DNA of 30,322 bases from an uncultured Rhodobacter sp. (GTDB taxonomy: Bacteria > Pseudomonadota > Alphaproteobacteria > Rhodobacterales > Rhodobacteraceae): the NCBI GenBank assembly GCA_937901435.1, contig CALGTJ010000187.1, forward strand, positions 1-30,322, in the 5' to 3' direction. The position numbers were made by a program, and so were the translations under genes. Shown piece after piece: positions 7,722 to 15,204 of the stretch; position 1 is the stretch's first letter; the number at the start of each line of letters is the position of its first letter. The notes beneath the pieces were generated by a model. It was given only the letters and a program-made list of their open reading frames with translations, made no database searches and had not been told where the DNA came from.

Positions 7722-8822
7722 GTGAGAACCGGCCTTTTTCTAATCGTACTGTGTGTGTTGACGGCTTGCAGCTTGCCGCGCGGCGCGGCGCTTCAGTCAG
7801 AAGTGATCAAATCAGCAGATAACGAAGACGCGCCTTTCGCGGTCTATGCGGTGTCGCGCGATACGGTCGAGACCTTTGGCGCATGGCCCCATTGGCATGG
7901 TTATTCCAGCTGGATCGGCCGCACCCGTGGCCCCGCCAGCCCGGTTATCACTTCGGGTGACAGGCTGGATCTGGTGATCTGGGACAACTCGGAAAACTCG
8001 CTGCTTTTGACCCAGGGTGCCAAGGTTGTGGATATGCAGGGCATTCAGGTTGACACGGATGGGGCGGTGTTCATTCCGTATCTCGACAAGATCTACGTCA
8101 AAGGCAAATCCCCGGACAGCGCGCGCGCCCTCATTCAGGACCGCCTGTCAGAGATCCTGCCATCCGCGCAGGTGCAACTGAATTACACAGCCGGAAACAG
8201 TTCTTCGGTCAGTCTTGTTGGCGGGGTTGGCGCACCGGGTGCATTTCCTTTGCCGGACCGCAACTTTTCCGTGCTCAAACTGATCGCCAAGGGCGGCGGC
8301 GTATCCCCCGGAATGCGCAACCCCACCGTCAAGCTGGTGCGCGACGGGCGCACTTATCAGGTGTTCCTCAGCCATCTTTACGAAGACGCCAGTCTGGATG
8401 TCGTTCTAAAGGGCGGCGACAAGGTGATCGTGGAACAAGACAGCCGGTATTTTCAGGCCCTCGGCGCGTCTGGCCGCGAGGAATTGGTCTATTATACCAA
8501 AGACACAGTCAACGCCTTAGAGGCGATGTCCATTGTCGGCGGGATCACCGATGCGCGCGCGGACCCCAAAGGTATTTTGATTCTGCGCGAGTACCCTGCG
8601 TCCTATGTGTCCAAGACCGGCAAGGGACCGTCAAAAACCGACGTGGTTTTTACCATCGACCTGACCACGGCTGACGGCCTGTTCAGTGCGCGACGGTTTT
8701 ACATAGAACCAAGGGATGTTGTGCTTGTCACGGAATCGCCCATTACGAAAGCACAGACGATCTTTGCGCTCATAGGTGGACTATTCGGCCTTGCTCGCTC
8801 GGCCACAAGCCTTTCAAACTGA
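7722..8822 (+). CDS. Wza-like polysaccharide export outer-membrane lipoprotein
   Basis: 366-residue protein. The GTG at 7722 is chosen because GAGGAG lies 9 bases before it and it gives an ideal lipoprotein signal: a hydrophobic run ending LTAC with the lipid-carrying C16. The frame is open upstream to an ATG at 7656, but that extension would spoil the signal peptide. The mature part shows the polysaccharide export domain (VITSGDRLDLVIWD, DGAVFIPYLDKIYVKGKS, AQVQLNY) followed by SLBB-type repeats (VSLVGGVGAPGAFPLP, LKLIAKGGGV) and a second hydrophobic stretch near the C terminus, as in Wza-family outer-membrane channels. It diverges from the sugar transferase/epimerase pair. No Wzc-type co-polymerase, flippase or polymerase is in the window, so the rest of the export machine must lie elsewhere. 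Confidence 0.88.
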   Translation: MRTGLFLIVLCVLTACSLPRGAALQSEVIKSADNEDAPFAVYAVSRDTVETFGAWPHWHGYSSWIGRTRGPASPVITSGDRLDLVIWDNSENSLLLTQGAKVVDMQGIQVDTDGAVFIPYLDKIYVKGKSPDSARALIQDRLSEILPSAQVQLNYTAGNSSSVSLVGGVGAPGAFPLPDRNFSVLKLIAKGGGVSPGMRNPTVKLVRDGRTYQVFLSHLYEDASLDVVLKGGDKVIVEQDSRYFQALGASGREELVYYTKDTVNALEAMSIVGGITDARADPKGILILREYPASYVSKTGKGPSKTDVVFTIDLTTADGLFSARRFYIEPRDVVLVTESPITKAQTIFALIGGLFGLARSATSLSN

Positions 8823-8836
8823 TCTGAGCCAGTAAG

Positions 8837-8874
8837 TCGCGGGGAACCGTCGGTTTTAGGTCGCATTCCCGCGA
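8837..8874. repeat. Inverted repeat between the Wza-like gene and soeA
   Basis: TCGCGGGGAA (8837-8846) pairs with TTCCCGCGA (8866-8874) apart from one extra G, with a 19-base loop. It starts 14 bases after the wza stop. There is no T-run after it, so it is a weak terminator candidate; a protein-binding site upstream of soeA is the alternative. Confidence 0.4.
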
Positions 8875-8930
8875 AATTTGCGATTATCTCGACCAGACGC
8901 TAATCAAAAGCTTCTGGCCGGGAAAAAACC

Positions 8931-11780
8931 ATGACCATGACCAAGCAACCAGAGTTGGATCTGTCTCCGAAACTGTCCGACGAGGTGCGCCAGACGACCT
9001 GTTATATGTGTGCCTGCCGCTGTGGCATCAATGTGCATATGAAGACTGGCGCGGATGGCAATTTGCAGGTCGCTTATATCGAGGGCAACCGCGATCACCC
9101 GGTCAATCAGGGGGTTTTCTGCGCCAAAGGCTCTGCCGGGATCATGCAGGTCACAGCCCCCTCGCGTCTGCGCGCGCCGCTGAAACGGGTCGGCCCGCGC
9201 GGCTCTGGCGAGTTCGAGGAAATATCATGGGACGAGGCGCTGGATATAGCGACGCAATGGCTGGCCCCGATCCGCGCCGAGGCCCCTGAAAAGCTGGCGT
9301 TTTTCACCGGGCGCGATCAATCGCAGTCCTTCACATCCTATTGGGCGCAGGCCTACGGCACGCCCAATTATGCCGCCCACGGCGGGTTCTGTTCGGTGAA
9401 TATGGCCGCCGCTGGCATCTATACCATGGGCGGGGCCTTTTGGGAGTTCGGCCAGCCTGACTGGGACTACACCAAGCTGTTCATCCTCTTTGGCGTCGCA
9501 GAAGACCACGACAGCAACCCGATCAAGATGGGTCTGGGCAAGCTAAAAGCGCGCGGGGCCAAGGTAATCGGCGTCAACCCGATCCGCACCGGCTATAACG
9601 CCATCGCCGATGAATGGGTTGGCATCACGCCCGGCACCGATGGGCTGTTCATTCTGGCGCTGATCCATGAATTGCTGCGCGCGGGCAAGATCGACCTGAC
9701 CTATCTGGCGCGGTACACGAATGCGCCGGTGCTGGTCAACTCGGACCCCAAGTCACCGGAATATGGTCTGTTCCTGCGCGACGACGACGGCAAAGAGCTT
9801 GTCGTGGACCGCCGCACGGGCAAGCCTGCCGCCTTTGATGCCGATGGGGTCGAGCCTGATCTGGCCGGCACCTATCGTCGCGCGGGTTTTTCGCATCGCC
9901 CGGTTCTGCACCTGATCGCAGACCGCTATATGGCCCCGGAATACGCCCCCGACGCGGTGGCAGAGAGGGTCGGGATCAGCGCCGATCGCATCCGCAAGAT
10001 CGCCGCCGAAATCGCGCGCGTCGCGTTCGAGGAAGAGATCACCCTGAACCGGGAATGGACCGATTTTCGTGGCAAAAAGCACGAGACAATGACGGGCCGT
10101 CCGGTCAGCTTTCACGCCATGCGCGGGATTTCGGCCCATTCCAACGGCTTCCAGACCTGCCGCGCGCTGCATGTACTGCAAATCCTGATCGGCTCTGTTG
10201 AGGTCCCCGGCGGGTTTAGGTTCAAGCCGCCCTACCCCAAACCCTCGACCGCCCATCCCAAGCCCCATTGCAACGTGCAACCCGGCAAGCCTCTGGACGG
10301 TCCGCATCTGGGCTTTGTGCATGGCCCCGATGACCTGGCGCTGAAACCAGACGGCACAGCCGCGCGCATCGACAAGGCCTTTACCTGGGACAACCCGATG
10401 AGCGCCCATGGCATGATGCATATGGTCATCAGCAACGCCCACGCGGGTGATCCTTACAAGATCGACACGCTGTTCATGTATATGGCGAATATGGCGTGGA
10501 ATTCCTCGATGAACACGTCAGAGGTCATCGCCAAGCTGACCGATACCGATGAGGACGGCGAATATGTCATCCCGCGCATCATCTATTCCGACGCCTATTC
10601 CAGCGAGATGGTCGCCTTTGCCGATCTGATCCTGCCCGACACCACCTATCTTGAACGCCACGATTGCATCAGCCTGCTGGACCGCCCGATTTGCGAGGCT
10701 GACGCGGCTGCCGATGCGATCCGCTGGCCCGTGATAAAACCCGACCGCGATGTGCGCCCCTTCCAATCCGTGCTGTGCGAGCTTGGCGCGCGACTGGATC
10801 TGCCCGGTTTCGTCAACGAGGATGGCAGCCAGAAATACGCCGATTACGCCGATTATATCGTCAATCACGAACGCCGCCCCGGTGTGGGGCCTCTGGCGGG
10901 TTGGCGGCTGGGGCAGAACGGTCTGTCCAAAACAGGACGCGGAGAGCCGAACGCAGGCCAGCTTGACAATTACATCGCCAATGGCGGGTTCTGGATACGG
11001 CACATTCCCGAAGAGGCCGCCTATTACAAGCCATGGAACACCACCTATCAGGATTGGGCGGTCGAGACGGGTCTCTTTGACAAGCCGCAGCCCTATCTGT
11101 TCCAGCTTTATGTCGAACCAATGCGCAAGTTCCAACTGGCCGCCGAAGGGCATGGTCATCGCCAGCCCCCGGATCATTTGCGCGAACAGATCAAGGCCAC
11201 GCTGGACCCGCTGCCGATCTGGTATCCGCCTTTTATGGATGGCCACGCCGACCCAGAGGAATACCCGGTTCAGGCGCTGACCCAGCGGCCCATGGCCATG
11301 TATCACTCGTGGGGGTCGCAAAACGCCTGGCTGCGTCAGATCCACGGCGCGAACCCATTGTATGTGCCGACAAAAATCTGGCTGGCCAATGGCTTTGCCG
11401 AGGGGGATTGGGCGCGTGTGACCTCTCCAAGTGGCGAAATCACCGTACCTGTCGTGCATATGGCGGCGCTGAACGAAAACACCGTCTGGACATGGAACGC
11501 CATCGGCAAGCGCAAGGGCGCTTGGGCACTGGACAAGGACGCGCCGGAGGCGACCAAGGGCTTTCTGCTCAACCACCTGATCGACGAATTGCTGCCCGCA
11601 CGCGGCGACGGGATGCGATGGTCGAACTCTGACCCTGTGACGGGCCAAGCCGCATGGTTCGACCTGCGCGTAAAGATCGAAAAGGTCAAAGCCCCGGCAG
11701 AATCGCACCCCTCTTTCCCGGCGCAGACATCCCCGGTACCCAAGGCCCCTACCAGTACCGCGCAAAAGGTGGGCGAATGA
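8931..11780 (+). CDS. soeA: Sulfite dehydrogenase (quinone) molybdopterin subunit SoeA
   Basis: 949-residue DMSO-reductase-family molybdoenzyme. The N-terminal 4Fe-4S ligands are C24-x2-C27-x3-C31 and C64 (TTCYMCACRCG; FCAKG), and C154 in GGFCSVN is the likely Mo-coordinating Cys. No Tat signal is present, so the subunit stays in the cytoplasm. That fits SoeABC of Allochromatium and roseobacters, in which the catalytic subunit oxidises sulfite to sulfate on the cytoplasmic side. The operon with a four-cluster ferredoxin subunit and a DmsC-like anchor also fits. Other members of this clade (polysulfide or thiosulfate reductases) usually carry Tat signals, so SoeA is preferred, though only phylogeny settles it. 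Start at 8931 with GGGA upstream; ATG 8937 is an alternative. Its stop overlaps the next start (ATGA). Confidence 0.8.
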   Translation: MTMTKQPELDLSPKLSDEVRQTTCYMCACRCGINVHMKTGADGNLQVAYIEGNRDHPVNQGVFCAKGSAGIMQVTAPSRLRAPLKRVGPRGSGEFEEISWDEALDIATQWLAPIRAEAPEKLAFFTGRDQSQSFTSYWAQAYGTPNYAAHGGFCSVNMAAAGIYTMGGAFWEFGQPDWDYTKLFILFGVAEDHDSNPIKMGLGKLKARGAKVIGVNPIRTGYNAIADEWVGITPGTDGLFILALIHELLRAGKIDLTYLARYTNAPVLVNSDPKSPEYGLFLRDDDGKELVVDRRTGKPAAFDADGVEPDLAGTYRRAGFSHRPVLHLIADRYMAPEYAPDAVAERVGISADRIRKIAAEIARVAFEEEITLNREWTDFRGKKHETMTGRPVSFHAMRGISAHSNGFQTCRALHVLQILIGSVEVPGGFRFKPPYPKPSTAHPKPHCNVQPGKPLDGPHLGFVHGPDDLALKPDGTAARIDKAFTWDNPMSAHGMMHMVISNAHAGDPYKIDTLFMYMANMAWNSSMNTSEVIAKLTDTDEDGEYVIPRIIYSDAYSSEMVAFADLILPDTTYLERHDCISLLDRPICEADAAADAIRWPVIKPDRDVRPFQSVLCELGARLDLPGFVNEDGSQKYADYADYIVNHERRPGVGPLAGWRLGQNGLSKTGRGEPNAGQLDNYIANGGFWIRHIPEEAAYYKPWNTTYQDWAVETGLFDKPQPYLFQLYVEPMRKFQLAAEGHGHRQPPDHLREQIKATLDPLPIWYPPFMDGHADPEEYPVQALTQRPMAMYHSWGSQNAWLRQIHGANPLYVPTKIWLANGFAEGDWARVTSPSGEITVPVVHMAALNENTVWTWNAIGKRKGAWALDKDAPEATKGFLLNHLIDELLPARGDGMRWSNSDPVTGQAAWFDLRVKIEKVKAPAESHPSFPAQTSPVPKAPTSTAQKVGE

Positions 11781-11911
11781 CCCGCACGCTGATCCTGATC
11801 CTTTTGGCAGTGGTGCTGATCGTCGGGTCGTTCATCTGGTTCGTGGCCACATGGAACCCACAGTCCGAAGAGTCGATAACGGCCCTGCCCCATATACAGG
11901 TGCAGTCATGA
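11777..11911 (+). CDS. Small single-span membrane protein (44 aa)
   Basis: A 44-residue open frame starting on the ATGA that overlaps the soeA stop and ending on the ATGA that starts the hydrolase. Both overlaps are 4 bases. AAGGTGGG lies before its ATG. The protein begins MTRTLILILLAVV, with one hydrophobic span (about residues 4-24) ending in aromatic residues, then a polar tail of about 20 residues containing WNPQSEES. The positive N terminus suggests an N-in, C-out orientation. I recognise no family. Its position in the soe operon and its exact coupling argue that it is real and translated; a role as accessory or assembly peptide for the Soe membrane complex is inference. Confidence 0.7.
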   Translation: MTRTLILILLAVVLIVGSFIWFVATWNPQSEESITALPHIQVQS

Positions 11912-12762
11912 CTTGGGTCACGGGCCATAATGGCGTTCGCCTGCATGTCCAGACCGCAGGCGATCCGGCCAATCCCGCGATCCTGCTGGTTCATGGCTGG
12001 TCACAGCACTCGCTGTGCTGGCAGCACCAGATGCAGGCTCTGGCTGATCACTATTACCTCGTCGCCCCCGATCTGCGCGGGCATGGGGCCAGTGACAAAC
12101 CGACAGAGGCAGAGGCCTATAACACTTCAACCCCTTGGGCCGGGGACATCGCGGCGATCATCGACCAACTGTCCCTCGACAAGCCACTGCTGGTCGGCTG
12201 GTCTTTGGGCGGTTACATCTGCGGCGACTATCTGCGGATGCACGGCAGCGCTGCTGTCGCGGGCCTCGCGCTGGTTGGCAGCGCCGTAACGCTTGGCAAA
12301 TATGCGCCTGCCGAAGTGATTGCCGCACGTAGCCCGGCTGCCATGGCGATTGGCATGTATTCCGAGGATCAGGCAGAGAACCTTGCCGCCACGCTGGCCT
12401 TCGTCAAAGCCTGCACCGCCGCGCCCATCAACGCCGACGACCTTGCGACCATGGTAGGGTACAATATGCTGGTTGCGCCTGACATCCGCCAGCATTGCCG
12501 CCTGCGCCACGAGGATTACCGCCCGACCATGGCCTCTCTCACAATACCCGCGATGGTGCTGTGGGGCAGCAAGGACGCCATCGTCCTGCCGCCCATGGCG
12601 CACCAAGCCCTCGACACGATCCCGCAGGCGCAACCTGTCGAACTCGCAGGCCTCGGCCACGAGCCGTTTTTCGAGGATCCGCCCCGTTTCAACAGCGCTT
12701 TGACCGCATTCGCGGATCAAGCCTTTACCAAACACCCGACGCAACCCCGGAAGGTGCCATGA
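11908..12762 (+). CDS. Alpha/beta-fold hydrolase within the soe operon
   Basis: 284 residues starting on the ATGA overlap with the microprotein; upstream in-frame ATGs would intrude on that gene. The fold is canonical: oxyanion HGW at 29-31, DLRGHGASDKP, nucleophile elbow GWSLGG with S99, acid D223 in GSKDAIV, and base H251 in GLGHEPFFEDP. The triad is complete, so an active hydrolase (esterase, lactonase, thioesterase or similar) is expected. There is no signal peptide. Sequence resembles BioH/RutD-type small-molecule esterases in general layout, but the substrate is unknown. It separates soeA from soeB, and its stop overlaps the soeB start (ATGA). Whether it helps supply or process a sulfonate-derived substrate, or has an unrelated job, cannot be said. 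Confidence 0.85.
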   Translation: MTWVTGHNGVRLHVQTAGDPANPAILLVHGWSQHSLCWQHQMQALADHYYLVAPDLRGHGASDKPTEAEAYNTSTPWAGDIAAIIDQLSLDKPLLVGWSLGGYICGDYLRMHGSAAVAGLALVGSAVTLGKYAPAEVIAARSPAAMAIGMYSEDQAENLAATLAFVKACTAAPINADDLATMVGYNMLVAPDIRQHCRLRHEDYRPTMASLTIPAMVLWGSKDAIVLPPMAHQALDTIPQAQPVELAGLGHEPFFEDPPRFNSALTAFADQAFTKHPTQPRKVP

Positions 12763-13535
12763 CCGAACTTCCCACCCATACGACGCGCAAACTGGGTCTT
12801 GTGATCGACCTTGATACCTGCGTCGGCTGCCACGCCTGCGTGATCGCCTGCAAAGGCTGGAACACCGAAAATTATGGCGCGCCGCTGGCCGATCAGGATG
12901 CCTATGGCGCAGAGCCCGTGGGCAGTTTCCTGAACCGGGTCCATTCCTACGAGATCCAGCCCGAAAATGCGCCTGCGCAACTGGTGCATTTCCCCAAAAG
13001 CTGCCTGCATTGCGAAGACGCGCCCTGTGTCACCGTCTGCCCCACGGGGGCCAGTTACAAGCGGGTCGAGGATGGGATCGTTCTTGTCAATGAGAGCGAC
13101 TGTATTGGTTGCGGTCTCTGCGCATGGGCCTGTCCCTATGGCGCGCGCGAAATGGACCCGACCGAGAAGGTGATGAAGAAGTGCACATTATGCGTCGACC
13201 GGATCTATAACGAAAACCTGCCCGAAGAAGACCGCGAACCGGCCTGTGTGCGCACCTGTCCCTCTGGCGCGCGCCACTTTGGCGATTTCGCCGACCCGGA
13301 CAGCAATGTCAACGCTTTGGTGGCAGAGCGTGGCGGGATAGAACTTATGCCCGAACAAGGCACCAAACCCGTCAACCGCTACCTGCCACCGCGTCCCAAA
13401 GACGTCGAGATCGACGTGCTCGGCCCGCTGCTGGCCCCCGTCACCGAAGAGGCACGCGGCTTTCTTGGCTGGCTCGACAAGGCGCTGGACCGCCTGCCCG
13501 GTCAATCCGCGCGTGCCAGCAAAGAGAGGCGCTGA
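12759..13535 (+). CDS. soeB: Sulfite dehydrogenase iron-sulfur subunit SoeB
   Basis: 258-residue DmsB/NrfC-type electron-transfer protein. Sixteen Cys in four groups can ligate four 4Fe-4S clusters: C21/24/27/31 (CVGCHACVIAC), C82/85/90/94 (CLHCEDAPCVTVC), C115/118/121/125 (CIGCGLCAWAC) and C142/145/163/167. LVIDLDTCVGCHACV is typical of subunits partnering PSR/Soe molybdoenzymes. It has no Tat signal, matching a cytoplasmic catalytic module, and would carry electrons from SoeA to the membrane anchor. The open frame extends upstream through the hydrolase, but the ATGA overlap, GGAAGG just upstream and family alignment all give 12759. Its stop overlaps the soeC start by one base (TGATG). Confidence 0.87.
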   Translation: MTELPTHTTRKLGLVIDLDTCVGCHACVIACKGWNTENYGAPLADQDAYGAEPVGSFLNRVHSYEIQPENAPAQLVHFPKSCLHCEDAPCVTVCPTGASYKRVEDGIVLVNESDCIGCGLCAWACPYGAREMDPTEKVMKKCTLCVDRIYNENLPEEDREPACVRTCPSGARHFGDFADPDSNVNALVAERGGIELMPEQGTKPVNRYLPPRPKDVEIDVLGPLLAPVTEEARGFLGWLDKALDRLPGQSARASKERR

Positions 13536-14407
13536 TGCATCCCGCAAAATCCATTATCCTCTTTACGGCTTCCTCGGGCCTCGGGTTCGGGCTGTTGGTG
13601 TTTCTTTGCATGGGCTTTCCCGACGTCACCGGTTGGGTGGCCTTCGTCTTTTTCGCAATCGCCTTTGCTCTGGCGGGGGGGGGATTGGTGTCTTCGACTT
13701 TTCACCTCGGCCACCCGGAACGCGCGCTCAAGGCGTTTAGCCAATGGCGCACAAGCTGGCTCAGCCGCGAGGGCTGGCTGGCCTGCGCAACGCTTGGAAC
13801 CGCCGGGCTTTATGCCGCTTTGCTGATCTTCACAGGGATCCGCGTGCTGCCCTTGGGCTGGCTTGCCGCCCTGTTATGTATCGCCACGGTCTATGCCACC
13901 TCGATGATCTACGCCCAGCTTAAGACCGTGCCGCGCTGGAACCACTGGACCACATCGGCGCTGTTCATGGCGCTTGCCCTGACGGGGGGCGCGCTTTTGT
14001 CCGGTGCCGTGATGCTGGCCATGCCCATGCTGGCGATCTGTTTTACGCTGCAATTCTACACTTGGAAACTGGGGGACACTCTGCTGGCCGAGAGCGGAAC
14101 AACGATTGCCAGCGCCACGGGTCTGGGAGGGATTGGGACCGTGCGCGCGTTTGAACCGCCCCATACAGGCGGCAATTACCTGACAAAAGAGATGTTCTTT
14201 GTCATCGCGCGCAAACACGCGCTGAAACTACGCTCTATCGGCCTTGCCCTTGCCTTTGTCGCGCCCTTCCTGCTGTTGCTGCTGCCATTCGCACATATCT
14301 TTGCGTTGATTGCGATCCTCGCCCATGTGGCTGGCCTGTTGGTGCTGCGCTGGTTGTTTTTTGCAGAGGCAGAGCATGTGGTCAGCCTTTATTACGGGCG
14401 CAGCTAA
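13535..14407 (+). CDS. soeC: Sulfite dehydrogenase membrane anchor SoeC (DmsC-like)
   Basis: 290-residue integral membrane protein with about eight hydrophobic spans, of DmsC type. STFHLGHPERALKAFSQWRTSWLSREG between the second and third spans is a hallmark of DmsC anchors. It should hold SoeAB on the cytoplasmic face and deliver electrons to quinone. GAGAGG precedes the ATG, which shares one base with the soeB stop. The codons for A47-G-G-G50 form a run of nine G (13675-13683), a possible slippage site; in the sequence given the frame is intact. The stop overlaps the convergent znuB stop by 4 bases, leaving no room for a terminator between them. Confidence 0.87.
   Translation: MHPAKSIILFTASSGLGFGLLVFLCMGFPDVTGWVAFVFFAIAFALAGGGLVSSTFHLGHPERALKAFSQWRTSWLSREGWLACATLGTAGLYAALLIFTGIRVLPLGWLAALLCIATVYATSMIYAQLKTVPRWNHWTTSALFMALALTGGALLSGAVMLAMPMLAICFTLQFYTWKLGDTLLAESGTTIASATGLGGIGTVRAFEPPHTGGNYLTKEMFFVIARKHALKLRSIGLALAFVAPFLLLLLPFAHIFALIAILAHVAGLLVLRWLFFAEAEHVVSLYYGRS
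13675..13683 (+). repeat. Homopolymer of nine G inside soeC
   Basis: Nine consecutive G at codons 47-50 of soeC. It is the longest G run I noticed in the window. Loss or gain of one base would truncate the anchor early. It is either a potential slippage site or simply a glycine run in GC-rich DNA. Confidence 0.9.
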
Positions 14408-15195
14408 CCGCCCCGCGCCCGCCCGAACCCCAAGGACAACGCGTATAATGCGGCAGCCGCGCAGACGATGCTGGGGCCTGCGGGCGTGTCCAGTTGCAGC
14501 GACATTCCAAGGCCAAGCAAGACAGAAACCCCGCCGATCAGCACCGCAAAAACCGCCATCGCCTCTGGCGAGCGGGCAAGCGAGCGCGCGGCGGCGGCCG
14601 GAATGATCAGCATCGCCCCGATCAGCAAGGCGCCGACCACCTTTAGCGCCAGCGCCACGACAACCGCCATCGCCAGCGTCAACACCAACCGCTCTCGTGC
14701 GGGGTCAATGCCGGCAGAGCGGGCCAGTTCCTCGTTCAGGGTCGTGGTCAGCAGAGCTTGCCAGCGCCAGATCAGCAACCCCAGCACCAGCACCGCGCCG
14801 CCCCAGATCACTGCCAGTTCACGGACCCCAACCGCCAGAATATCGCCAAACAGCAAGCCCTCTAAATTGACCCGCGCGCCTGCGGTCAAAGAGATCGCCA
14901 CCAACCCCACAGCCAGCGCACTATGGGCCAGAACGCCCAGCACCGTGTCCATGGCATGCCCGCGCCCGGCCAAACTGGACACGGCCACGGCCATCGCAAG
15001 GGAAACCCCCAATGTGCCAAGCGTGACGGGCAGCGAAAACGCCAAGGCCAAGGCCACGCCCAGAATGGCGGCATGGGCCGTGGCATCCCCGAAATAGGCC
15101 ATGCGTCGCCAAACGATAAAGGCCCCCAAAGGCCCCGCCGCCAGCGCGACGCCCAAACCCGCAATCAAAGCACGCAGTAGAAAATCACCCAACAT
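14404..15195 (-). CDS. znuB: Zinc ABC transporter permease ZnuB
   Basis: 263-residue ABC-3 family permease with about eight hydrophobic spans. MAYFGDATAHAAILGVALA is the conserved cytoplasmic-loop signature, and ALKVVGALLIGAMLIIPAAAAR near the C terminus is also typical of ZnuB/MntB permeases. It forms the inner-membrane channel for zinc import with ZnuC and ZnuA. The gene follows znuC after 9 bases and is the last of a zur-znuC-znuB unit. Zinc rather than manganese specificity is inferred from the neighbouring zur and the His-rich ZnuA. Its TAG stop overlaps the soeC TAA on the opposite strand. Confidence 0.92.
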   Translation of the reverse strand: MLGDFLLRALIAGLGVALAAGPLGAFIVWRRMAYFGDATAHAAILGVALALAFSLPVTLGTLGVSLAMAVAVSSLAGRGHAMDTVLGVLAHSALAVGLVAISLTAGARVNLEGLLFGDILAVGVRELAVIWGGAVLVLGLLIWRWQALLTTTLNEELARSAGIDPARERLVLTLAMAVVVALALKVVGALLIGAMLIIPAAAARSLARSPEAMAVFAVLIGGVSVLLGLGMSLQLDTPAGPSIVCAAAALYALSLGFGRARGG

Positions 15196-15204
15196 TACAG
15201 CGCC

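Noticed and set aside
10518..11765. 415-codon open frame on the minus strand
   Set aside because: Antisense to soeA with no protein signature; soeA is unambiguous on the other strand.
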